From Rhinopithecus roxellana (taxonomy: Eukaryota; Chordata; Mammalia; Primates; Cercopithecidae), in contig NC_044559.1 in assembly GCF_007565055.1 (NCBI RefSeq), forward strand, positions 38,055,546-38,119,545: DNA of 64,000 nucleotides, written 5' to 3'. Below the pieces are notes generated by a model, which saw only the letters and a program-made list of their open reading frames with translations, searched no databases and was not told the origin of the DNA. The position numbers and the translations under genes are program-made. Of the stretch, positions 12,096 to 21,349 are shown one piece after another (position 1 is the first letter of the stretch; every line of letters begins with the position of its first letter).

Positions 12096-12161
12096 CTACC
12101 CGGAAGTTGGATCTGCTCCCGCTCCTCCTCCTCCTGGCGCGGAGCGCGTGAGTGAGATCAT
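12096..12161 (-). CDS. possible upstream ORF in the SHTN1 5' UTR
   Basis: On the minus strand an ATG at 12161-12159 opens a 21-codon frame that ends in TAG at 12098-12096, about 100 bp before the SHTN1 start and in a different frame. The deduced peptide is rich in Gly, Ala and Pro. If transcription starts upstream of 12161 this would be an upstream ORF that could lower translation of the main ORF. Whether it is transcribed cannot be told from the sequence. Confidence 0.35.
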   Translation of the reverse strand: MISLTRSAPGGGGAGADPTSG

Positions 12162-12660
12162 CCCCACGCACCTACTCGGCGGCTGCGGCCGCTTCACCTG
12201 CAGGTGGGGCGGGGCGGGCCCCGCAGTCCCGGGCAAGGGGTGGAGGGACGAGGGCGGGGCGGCAGCCGTGATCCCAGCCTGTGGCGGCCCGCGCTGCAGG
12301 ACGCGCTGGTGGGAGGGCTGCGGCCCTGCGTGTGGTCGCTCTGACTCGCTCCGCACCCTTTTCTCCGCCTCCACCCCCGGACTCAAGGACACGGGTTCAG
12401 AGAAGACTGGCCGTGGGTTCGCAACGTGTGTGGGAACTCCACTTTGGACGCTGCCCGGGGGTCGCTCCCCACGAACCACAGATGCAGAGCGGGACCCAAT
12501 GAGCCATGAACGCCTGGGCTTCTTCCCCAGTTCTCCCGCAGTGGACTCTGGGGGCGCGGTTGCAAAACCTAGCTGCCCGCAGGGGCGGTCCCAGGGTCGT
12601 ACATTTTGCACCTTGAAAAGCAGACAAGGACTGAATCAGGCCGCCCAGCTACTTAAATGA

Positions 12661-13029
12661 CCATGCCGTGAGTGAAGGAGGGTCCCAGCTAGCTTTCGCC
12701 CATCGCAGGTGGTCAGATGGTCAGGTTTGCCAGGTTTTGCCAGGTGATCAGAACGTGGACCCTGCCGCACGTGGATGGTGGGGCCTGCAGGGCCCTTGCA
12801 GATCATCTGGTGGCGGGATGACCTTCCCTTTAGAGAGGCTGCCACTGCAGTCCGAATGCCAAAAGTCACGCAGCCCCCGGGCATCAGAGGCTGGCAGTTA
12901 AGCCAAGCATTTGTCCCACTTCACTGCCCTCTGAACTATGTGAACTCATGTCTGGGTTAGACTATGCCCATGAAAGAAGTGGCAGGCCTGCATTCTTTCA
13001 AAGGTGCCTCTCCCGGACCCCTAGTTGCG
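12661..13029. other. island shore upstream of SHTN1, no gene seen
   Basis: Moderately GC-rich. Contains a short internal repeat ('caggtttgccag' then 'ggttttgccagg', 12722-12743). No coding signal. Confidence 0.45.
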
Positions 13030-13140
13030 AGCGAATCTTGGGTTCAGTCTCCTGCATCTTTGAACTTCATCTGAAGAATGGGAAGAATAGTGATACCTAC
13101 TCTCCAGGAAGAGTTGTAAGGATTTAATAGAGAGAGGAAG
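13030..13140 (+). mobile_element. MIR fragment, sense
   Basis: 'cttcatctgaagaatgggaa' followed by 'atagtgatacctact' and 'ttgtaaggatttaatag' is the MIR 3' half. Confidence 0.75.
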
Positions 13141-13207
13141 ATTAACAAAACACCAAGTCCAGAATTTATAATGCAGTTTTTTGTTTGTTTTAACATTACA
13201 GGTCTGT

Positions 13208-13514
13208 CGCCGGGCGCGGTGGTTCATGCCTGTAATCCCAGCACTTTGGGAGGCCAAGGCGGGCGGATCACGAGGTCAGGAGATCGAGACCATCCTGGCT
13301 AACACGGTGAAACCCCCGTCTCTACTAAAAATACGAAAAAAATAGCCGGGCATGGTGGCGGGCACCTGTAGTCCCAGCTGCTCGGGAGGCTGAGGCAGGA
13401 GAATGGCATGAACCCGGGAGGTGGAGCTTGCAGTGAGCAGAGATCGTGCCACTGCACTCCAGCCTGGGCGACAGAGCAAGACTCTGTCTCACAAAAAAAA
13501 AAAAAAAAAAAAAG
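13208..13514 (+). mobile_element. AluY-type, sense
   Basis: Full-length, CpG-rich Alu with a 24-base-class A tail, flanked by the duplication attacaggtctgt (about 13195-13207 and 13515-13527). Closest Alu upstream of the SHTN1 island. Confidence 0.94.
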
Positions 13515-13527
13515 ATTACAGGTCTGT

Positions 13528-14571
13528 GAGAAAGGGGTTGTGGTTGCTTAACTGTAAGCTGAAGGATGCAGTTCTTTTACACTGATCATTAAGCATGTGA
13601 GATAAGTCCAAACTGAATTAGACTTTCTGCACAGCTTGGCTTTTCTCACTACCTGTAAGCTTTTAGTTTGGGTACAGCAACAGCACAGTGCTGCTCATTC
13701 CTCAATTGATGTTCTATGGAAGTGCCCAGCTCCATTTCTTGTGTTCAGTTCTCCATGATAGTTGTAGAGTGAGGTCGAGATATAGGTAAATCCTGTAACT
13801 AGTGTCTTTCTGATACTCACTACATGCTAACTCAAATTTTGAAAAAATGGTAGCACTGCTTTCTCTTTCTCTAAAATGGCAAGATAGTACTTTAGCACGG
13901 GTGATTTAGGGGTAGAATGATCTAAAAGGGTAGTGTAGTATTTTTTAATATAGTGTATTAAAATGTTTAAAGTTTAAAAATAATTTTGATACAGGATTGT
14001 ATTATTCAGCCCTTTCCCTAGGTTTGCATAATTCAAGATAGTTGCAGATAGCTGCCATGAAGATCCCCAGGAGATAATCAAAGGGTCTTTGCTCAAGTAT
14101 TACATCTTAGTCTTCAGAGTTGAAAGAAGTCCCCGAAACAGGAGACAATTCAGACTCAACTCCATGAAAATGTGAATATATGCTGCCACCAGGTATTTTG
14201 TGGGAAGATAAATAATTCCCTTCCAGAAAAAAAAAAAAAATCCGGGAAATTTGGGTGGAAAAAATGGGCATTTAGCTTTTGTCCAGCAGTCAGGAAACCT
14301 GTTAAACCTGATGAGTCATCCTGACTCATTCTCTCACACTCTACCAAATATAAGCAAAGTGCACCATTAAATATTTGGCTTAGTTCACAAAGTTCCATTT
14401 TTTTTTAATGGCTGGTTTGTCTTCTCCAATTATACAGTAGTTAGATAGTATTTCTGGAGTTTAAGAATAAGTTAATTATCAAATCTATAATCAAACTGTT
14501 TTGGTTCCATACTAAATCTGCAGCCTCTTGCAATTGATCCCATTTATCCCCCTTAAAATTAGAAAAGGCTC
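13528..14571. other. single-copy DNA, no recognised feature
   Basis: No repeat or exon recognised. The short minus ORF at 14156-14398 has no recognisable domain and is interrupted by poly-A runs. Confidence 0.4.
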
Positions 14572-14640
14572 CTGAGCTGAGATCCTGCTACTGCAATGCA
14601 GCCTGGGTGACAGAGCGAGACTCCATCTCAAAAAAGTAAT
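14572..14640 (+). mobile_element. Alu 3'-end fragment, sense
   Basis: Only the last about 65 bp of an Alu ('gcagcctgggtgacagagcg') followed by aaaaaag. Severely 5'-truncated. Confidence 0.8.
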
Positions 14641-14827
14641 GTAAAAAAATCCCGAAATACAATATGGCATTCACTTGAGGACATGGTATGAATTATTAGG
14701 AGGGCTACTAGAGTCCTTATTGGAATTTAGGTCTCCCATTACACTATGGTTTATTTATATGATATGAATATTGATGGATAGAAGTGATAAATTAGTTTTT
14801 GTTCTGTTTAATAATATACATAGTGAT

Positions 14828-15091
14828 GGCTATGGGAAGCTGAGGAGGGCAGATCATGAGGTCAGGAAATCGAGACCATCCTGGCTAACATGGTGAAACC
14901 CTGTCTCTACTAAAAATACAAAAAATTAGCCAGGCGGGGTGGCACGTGCCTGTGGTCCCAGCTACTCTGGAGGCTGAGGCAGGAGAATCACTTGAACCCG
15001 GGAGGCAGAGGTTGCAGTGAACCGAGATCCCGCCACTGCACTCCAGCCTGGGTGACAAAGCGAGACTCCGTCTCAAAAAGTAATAATAATG
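14828..15091 (+). mobile_element. 5'-truncated AluS/Y, sense
   Basis: Begins inside the left arm yet is flanked by a direct repeat tacatagtgat (14817-14827 and 15092-15102). It therefore inserted as a truncated copy; the left end was not lost later. Confidence 0.88.
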
Positions 15092-15337
15092 TACATAGTG
15101 ATTTATGTTGCAGGCATCACGTTGGAGTTGTTGACCTCCAAATAACGTCATTTAAAACCCTTAAAAATGTGTGTGTTTACATATACATACACATATATGC
15201 ATAGACAGAAAGGAGAGACTTTTAAAAAATGAATTGAAAGAACATGTACCAAACTCAGGATAATGGCTGCCTCTAGGGATAGAAAGTAGGGGAACAGGAC
15301 CAAGGTGTGGGGATTGGAGTGTGAAAGTACAGTGGTT

Positions 15338-15617
15338 GGCCGGGCGCAGTGGCTCATGCCTGTAATCCCAGCACTTTGGGAGGCAGAGGTGGGCAGATCA
15401 CAAGGTCAGGAGATCCAGACCATCCTGGGTAACACGATGAAACCCCATCTCTACTAAAAATACAAAAAAATTGGCTGGGCGTGTGGCGGGCGTCTGTGGT
15501 TCTGGCTACTCGGGAGGCTGAGGCAGGAGAATGGCGTGAACCTGGGAGGCAGAGCTTGCAGTGAGTCGTGATCGGGCCACTGCACTCCAGCCTGGGCGGC
15601 AGAGCGAGACTCCATCT

Positions 15618-15650
<33 letters not shown>
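15338..15650 (+). mobile_element. AluY/S-type, sense
   Basis: Full-length, with a 32-base A tail. Flanked by gtacagtggt (15327-15336) and gtccagtggt (15651-15660), one mismatch. Confidence 0.93.
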
Positions 15651-15654
<4 letters not shown>

Positions 15655-15689
15655 AGTGGTCAAGAAGGAGTTTCTCTTTAATCTTTTTT

Positions 15690-15886
15690 AAATTTTTCAG
15701 GTAATTAAAGTAAAATCACATGTGTCATCTTTTGAGGCATACAGATAAATAAGATTGAAATACAATGAAGAGAAAAAGGTTCACTCTCTTTGATCCACTA
15801 ATTCTATATCAGGGAATCTATCCTAAAAGGCGTATGTACAGAGCTGTTTAATGTAATGTTAATTAGGATATGAAAATGGCAACATA
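15690..15886 (+). mobile_element. old LINE fragment (L1M-like)
   Basis: 'tgatccactaattctatatc' and 'ggaatctatcctaa' fit the 3' part of old L1 elements. Degenerate, edges uncertain. Confidence 0.45.
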
Positions 15887-16186
15887 GGCCGGCCGCAGTG
15901 GCTCAAGCCTGTAATCCCAGCACTTTGGGAGGCCAAGACGGGCAGATCACGAGGTCAGGAGATCGAGACCATCCTGGCTAATATGGTGAAACCCCATCTC
16001 TACTAAAAAAATACAAAAAAACTAGCGGACGTGGTGGCGGGCGCCTATAGTCCCAGCTACTCGGGAGGCTGAGGCAGGAGAATGGCGTGAACCCGGGAGG
16101 CAGAGCTTGCAGTGAGCCGAGATTGCGCCACTGCACTCCAGTCTGGGCGACAGAGAGAGACTCCGCCTAAAAAAAAAAAAAAAAAA
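15887..16186 (+). mobile_element. AluY-type, sense
   Basis: Full-length Alu starting ggccggccgcagtggctcaa, tail at 16169-16186. It abuts a second, partial Alu without intervening sequence, so it probably inserted into the A-rich middle of that older Alu. Confidence 0.92.
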
Positions 16187-16360
16187 TTAACCAGGTGTGG
16201 TGGCACATGCCTGTAATCCCAGCTACTGGGGAGGCTGAGGCAGGAGAATCACTTGAACCCAGGAGCAGGAGGTTGCAATGAGCCGAGATTGTGTCATTGC
16301 ACTCCAGCCTGGGCAACAAGAGCAAAACTCGGTCTCAAAAAAAAAAAAGAAAGAAAGAAA
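16187..16360 (+). mobile_element. Alu right arm (AluS age), sense
   Basis: Begins 'ttaaccaggtgtggtggcac' and ends in poly-A followed by (GAAA)3. The left arm is missing. Confidence 0.85.
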
Positions 16361-16743
16361 ATATCAACCGAATATGCACAAAAGGAAAGGAGAAGGAAGT
16401 CAAAATGATTAACTACCAAAAACATACACACTTTTTAAAAAACTAAGTACAAAATAAGGCAATAATGAAGCAAACGAGGAGCAAGAGCTACAGATAATGA
16501 ATGGCAAAATGGCAGCAATATGTCATTTCTTATTAACTATAACTTTAAATGAAGATGGTTTAAACTCTCCAATCAAAAGGCAAAGACTGGCAGGATGCAA
16601 AAAAAATATGATCTAACTATATGCTGTCTACAAAAGATTTATTTTAGATCCAAAGACAACAATAGATTTAAAGCAAAATGGTGGGAAAAAATTTCATTAG
16701 TAACCAAAAGAGAGTTGTGGTAGTTATATTAATATCAGACAAT

Positions 16744-17045
16744 GGCCGGGCGCGGTGGCTCAAGCCTGTAATCCCAGCACTTTGGGAGGCCGAGACGGGC
16801 GGATCACGAGGTCAGGAGATCGAGACCATCCTGGCTAACACGGTGAAACCCCGTCTCTACTAAAAAATACAAAAAAAAAAAAAAAAAAAATACAAAAACT
16901 AGCCGGGCGAGGTGGCGGGCGCCTGTAGTCCCAGCTACCTGGGAGGCTGAGGCAGGAGAATGGCGTAACCCGGGAGGCGGAGCTTGCAGTGAGCTGAGAT
17001 CCGGCCACTGCACTCCAGCCCGGGCAACAGAGCGAGACTCCGTCT

Positions 17046-17089
<44 letters not shown>

Positions 17090-17121
17090 ACTCCGTCTCA
17101 AAAAAAAAAAAAAAAAAAAAA
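16744..17121 (+). mobile_element. AluY of Old World monkey type, double 3' end
   Basis: Young Alu: 'gagacgggcggatcacgag', 'gccgggcgaggtggcgggcg', 'gagatccggccactgc'. A 19-base A run interrupts the left arm/linker at 16870-16890. At the end 'gagactccgtctc' occurs twice, each followed by a long A run (17047-17085 and 17100-17121). No target site duplication is seen, and the flanking L1 sequence is discontinuous. Confidence 0.92.
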
Positions 17122-17491
17122 GAAGAGCCTCAACACATGCCTCACAGAAAAATTAACTCAAAATGGGTAATAGACCAAAATGTAAAACCTAAAACAGTAG
17201 AACTTTATAAACGAGACACAAGAGAAAAAACTGTGTAAAGTCTGGCAATTAGTTTTTAAATATGATGCCAAAAGCATAATCAATAAAAGAATTAATAAAT
17301 TAGATTTTATGAAAGATATAAGAAATTAAACATTAACAATACCTGCCATAGATGAGGAAAAAGATTTACAAATCACATATTAATTCACATTAAATAAATC
17401 ACATTAATATTTTGTATCACACATTAAATAAATCACATGTTAATATTTTGTATCCTAAATATTTAAAGAACTCTTAAAACTCCAACAATAA

Positions 17492-17640
17492 GAGCCAGTG
17501 TAGTGGCTTGTGCCTGTAATTCCAGCTCTTCAGAAGGCTGAGGCTGGAGGATTTTGAGCCTAGGAGTTTAAGGCTGCAGTGAGTCACTGCATTCCAGCTT
17601 GGGCAACAGAACAAGACCCCATCTCTAAAAATTATATAAA
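17492..17640 (+). mobile_element. Alu-like monomer (old, degenerate), sense
   Basis: 'gtgtagtggcttgtgcctgt' through 'aagaccccatctctaaaaat': a left-arm-like monomer, heavily diverged (FLAM or AluJ age). Confidence 0.75.
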
Positions 17641-17726
17641 ATTTTTAAAAAATAAATATTAAAATAAGTCAATAGTAAAAAAGATTAATTGGCAAAATAT
17701 ATAAACGGATACTTAACCAAAAGAGA

Positions 17727-18028
17727 TTTTTTTTTTTTTTTTTTTTGAGACTGAGTCTTGCTCTGTGTCCCAGGCTGGAGTGCAGTGGTACCATCTCGGC
17801 TGACTGCAACCTCTGCCTCCCTGGTTCAAGTGATTCTCCTGCCTCAGCCTCCCCAGTATCCGGGACTACAGGCGCCCGCCACCATGCCCAGCTAATTTTT
17901 GTATTTTTAGTAGAGACAAGGTTTCACTATGTTGGCCAGACTGATCTCAAACTCTTGACCTCAGGTGATCTGCCCACCTCGGCCTCCCAAAGTGCTGGGA
18001 TTACAGGAATGAGCCACCATGCCCAGCC
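17727..18028 (-). mobile_element. AluS-type, antisense
   Basis: Poly-T at 17727-17746 into an antisense full-length Alu ending catgcccagcc. Inserted in the L1M ORF2 end. Confidence 0.92.
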
Positions 18029-18850
18029 CAAAAATATATATTTTTAAATGGTAAATAAGCATATGAAAGGATGCTCAACATTATTTGTCACTAGTGAAAT
18101 GCAAATTAAACAACAATGATATATATAATACTATATCTCTATTAGGATGGCTAAAATAAAAAAGGAACAATCCCAAATGCTTAGAAAGATTCAGAGCAAC
18201 AGTAACTCTTTAATTGCTGGTAGCTATTTTAAATGGTACAGCCTCTTTGAAAGACAACTTAGCAGTTCCTTATAAAATTAGAAATACATTTGCCATACAA
18301 CTCGGTGGTTCCACTCCTGAGGCTTACCCAAATGAGTGGAAAACTTATGTTCACAGAAAAACCTATATACAAATGTTTATAACAGCTTTATTCATAATCA
18401 CCAATAACTGGAAAAAGCCAAGATGTCTCTCAACAGGTGAATGAACAAACATATATATCTTCCAAATATGTGTGTGTGTGTATATATATATATCTTCCAT
18501 AAAATGGAATATATACATCAATTAAAAAAGAATGAGCTACTGAGTGGATAAGTGTATACAGATCTTAAATGCATTCTGTTAAATTTAATAATCCAGACCC
18601 AAAAGGCTATATACAATATGGTTCAATTTATATGACATCATGAAAAGGCAAAACTATAAGAATAAGAAACAGATCATGGTTACCAGGGGTCAAGGAAGAA
18701 TGGAAGGGTTGACTATAAAGGAGCCATACAGGGGAATTATTAGGGTGATAGAATTATTTGTATGGTGCTGGGGTGTTGGATAGATGACTCTATGCACTTG
18801 TCAAAATCCAAAGAGGTACACATCCCAACCTTGCTGCATGCAAATTTAAT

Positions 18851-19190
18851 AACAAGTCAGCCAAGATAGGGAAATATCAGGACAGAATTCAGAAAATGAC
18901 AAATAAATCGAACCATATTACTAATACATGACATTACCTTACTAAAGGGGAAGGGATGAGGGAAAGGATCTGACCTAAGAAACTTTGAATAACAGTATTT
19001 TGACTGGATACTATAAGGCTAAAGACAAAAGGAACCATACATCAGCACCCTTCTAGCCTGCAAATCTACCTCTCTCTAGTGTATGGGTTAGCAATTCTCA
19101 AACTACTCTACATGTAGGGTAGGGTTGAATAAATAAGTAAATCAACTAGATAATGGGAGGCAGGTTTCTCACCATAAGAGAAAGAAGCTA
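18851..19190 (+). mobile_element. probable L1M 3' UTR continuation
   Basis: Follows the L1 3' end directly and contains L1ME-like phrases ('caccataagagaaagaagc'). The assignment is tentative; there is no coding signal. Confidence 0.4.
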
Positions 19191-19839
19191 CAGTCAGTTC
19201 TGCTACAACCAACTTATGTGTTCTTAAAAATTATCATGCTGTGCAAAATTGTACAATAAAAACTATAGGTCTCATGGGAAAAAAGAAGCTAGTAGCACAA
19301 CACTTAAAAACTTCTTCAGTGAGAGATTAGAACAAAAATAGGAACCTAATTTTAAAATAGTACCATAGTTTTATACAAGAAATGATTAAGAAATGCATAA
19401 TGCTACAATCAATGTAGTATTTTAGCTTTAAAACGCCTAAAGTTTGTGAACATACGCATCATAAAGGCTACGACTTTTGAGTTACTGTAAAGTGATGGAA
19501 GAAGGGTTATTTGAAATCCAATCGGAAAGTTGTAACAGCACAAGTGGATGGGTGTGGCTCGTTATCCTCGGTTTTGTGGTTGGACTCAAACATCATAGTA
19601 CTTTCATAGTCTTAAATCCTGAGGCATTTTTCCCCCCTGATTTGCAGGTCCTTCAAGGAAGGCATTTATGACAGATACCTGTTTCATCTAAGTTAGAATT
19701 TCAATCCAATAAATGGCCTTCTTCTTAATTAACTTCTGTGTCACTGTTGGATTTCTTTGCTACTTTCTCAGCTGTACTTGCCTTTCCCAGCTGGCCTCTG
19801 GCTCTGCTGACAGAGGAAGGCTTTGGAAATTGTAGTAAT

Positions 19840-20178
19840 TTTGTTTGTTTGGGTTTTTTTTTTTATTTATTTGTTTGTTTGTTTGTTTGTTTGTTTTAGA
19901 CGGGGTTTTGCTCTTGTTGCCCAGGCTGGAGTGCAATGTCGCAATCTCAGCTCCCCACAACCTCTGCCTCTCAGGTTCAAGCTATTCTCCTGCTTCAGCC
20001 TCCCGAGTACATGGGATTACAAGCATGTGCCATCATGCCTGGCTAATTTTGTACTTTTAGTAGACACGGGATTTCTCCATGTTGGTCAGGCTGGTCTCGA
20101 ACTCCCAACCTCAGATAATTCACCTGCCTCAGCCTCCCAAAGTGCTGGGATTACAGGAGTGAGCCACCACACCCGGCC
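19840..20178 (-). mobile_element. AluS-type with (GTTT)n tail, antisense
   Basis: Antisense Alu flanked by tgtagtaat (19831-19839 and 20179-20187). The tail has become seven GTTT units at about 19869-19897. The long plus-strand ORF over it (19823-20401) is antisense Alu read-through, not a gene. Confidence 0.93.
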
Positions 20179-20645
20179 TGTAGTAATGTTTGAAACCACA
20201 AATCCAGCCACTCTCTGCACTAAATGGAACCACTTCTGCAAGATGTGGCAATTTCTGTTGAAAGTTTTCGTATCTAGTGCTTTCTTTCTGATTGTAGGAA
20301 AAAATGTTCTTAATTTTTTTCTGTTTGGTCTTCAATTCAAATGCTCAACAATCTTTGTATTTCTTCTAATTCTTCAGGCTATGTTCTTATTGACTTCATA
20401 GTATTTGAAGTTAAGCCATCATAGATGTTTCTTTTGTTTTCACAGTATTTCACAATATTGTTTTTGAAGATCCTCAATGTGGATTCCTTTATGCTTGAAA
20501 GATGTTACGCTATTTTGGTTTTTGATAAACACTTCATTATTTCAAGTTTCTCCTCAATACCTAAAGCTTTCTTTTTGTATTCACTGCTTGGTGTTTTTGA
20601 ACCACAGCATTTAGATGTATTTGGGGTATATATATCTCTCACTGC

Positions 20646-20774
20646 TTCACAAATGTGAAAGAATAGCATTCTTACGCAGATTCACAAATGTAAAAAAATA
20701 GCACTCTCATACAGGTTCAAAAATGTAAAAGAATGGCATTCTTATACAGGTTCACAAATGTAAAAGAATAGCAA
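20646..20774 (+). repeat. 35-bp minisatellite, about 3.7 copies
   Basis: Units start at 20646, 20681, 20716 and 20751, exactly 35 bp apart, each beginning ttcacaaatgtaaaagaata with a few substitutions and followed by gcattcttatacagg. Inside or beside the Tigger remnant. Confidence 0.9.
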
Positions 20775-20979
20775 AACATAACCTTATTAGATAATATATA
20801 TGATGAATTAAGGTAGTTGTAAATGTTTGAGGCATATGTGTGTGAGGGAGAGTGCGTTTTATGTATCCCAATTTGGCTTGATTCAGATGGATGCAATTTT
20901 CTCTGTTCATCTAGTGTTCCTCAAGGATGAAATCATACAAAAGAAATGTGAAATATGTACCATGCTCAAATTATTCCTT

Positions 20980-21283
20980 TTGTTTGTTTGTTTGATTGTT
21001 TGAGACTGAGTCTCGCTCTGTCACCCAGGCTGGAGTGCAGTGATGCAATCTGGGCTGTCTGCAACCTCTGCCTCCTGGGTTCAAGCGATTTTCCTGACTC
21101 AGCCTCCTGAGTAGCTGGAACTACGGGTGTGTGCCACCACGCCCGGCTACTTTTTGTATTTTTAGTAAAGGCAGGGTTTTACTATGTTGGCCAGCCTGAT
21201 CTTGAACTCCTGACATTAGGTGATCTGTCTGCCTCAGCCTCCCAAAGTGTTGGGATTACAGGCGTGAGCCATCACACCTGGCC
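20980..21283 (-). mobile_element. AluS-type, antisense
   Basis: Antisense Alu with a 12-bp duplication aaattattcctt (20968-20979 and 21284-21295) and a (TTTG)n tail. Confidence 0.94.
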
Positions 21284-21349
21284 AAATTATTCCTTAATAT
21301 ATCAGTTGCATTGGAGTAAAACAAACATTGTATCAGAATTAACATAAGT

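Larger units (their letters stand above)
11590..12660 (-). promoter_or_regulatory. SHTN1: CpG island promoter and 5' UTR of SHTN1
   Basis: The composition changes from AT-rich intron to dense GC with many CpGs over about 1.1 kb, with the SHTN1 ATG inside it. GC boxes (GGGGCGGGG type, Sp1/KLF sites) lie at about 12206-12219 and 12252-12262, some 210-270 bp upstream of the ATG in the minus direction. No TATA box is convincingly placed on the minus strand, so a dispersed CpG-island start is likely. The 5' UTR must begin at 11995, but the transcription start cannot be fixed from sequence; about 12100-12300 is a reasonable guess. Long open frames on both strands here reflect GC bias, not protein coding. 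The island is free of Alus; the nearest flanking ones are at 10804-11100 and 13208-13514. Confidence 0.85.
16365..18850 (+). mobile_element. L1M remnant with an internal deletion and Alu insertions
   Basis: Three L1 pieces in plus order. 16380-16743 matches the ORF2 start (endonuclease region: 'actctccaatcaaaaggcaa'). 17123-17490 matches a point late in ORF2 ('aattaactcaaaatgggt'). 18040-18850 matches the ORF2 end and 3' UTR ('atgctcaacattatttgtca'). Roughly 2.5-3 kb of ORF2 is missing exactly at the Alu at 16744. No intact frame. Confidence 0.75.
19191..20800 (-). mobile_element. decayed Tigger/pogo-type DNA transposon
   Basis: Reading the minus strand at about 20607-20537 gives AVNTKKKALGIEEKLEIMK, the start of the pogo/Tigger (CENP-B-like) helix-turn-helix domain, N-terminal in the transposase. 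Stops and frameshifts follow, so no active transposase exists. The remnant is split by an antisense Alu (19840-20178). The outer edges are uncertain; terminal inverted repeats were not confirmed. Tigger transposases are the ancestors of CENP-B and TIGD genes, but this copy shows no sign of domestication. Confidence 0.6.

Noticed and set aside
11612..12151. 179-codon plus-strand ORF opposite SHTN1 exon 1
   Set aside because: GC-bias frame; no sign of an independent gene on the plus strand.
11701..12171. 156-codon minus ORF containing the SHTN1 start
   Set aside because: Its upstream start is GTG, not ATG, and its downstream part reads past the splice donor at 11936. Only 11937-11994 is coding.
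12085..12660. 191-codon ORF over the CpG island (plus strand) and a 171-codon minus ORF
   Set aside because: Stops are rare in GC-rich DNA; no domain, no splice context, and both overlap the SHTN1 promoter.
19823..20401. 192-codon plus-strand ORF
   Set aside because: It runs through an antisense Alu; the peptide shows the usual Alu-derived pattern. No gene.
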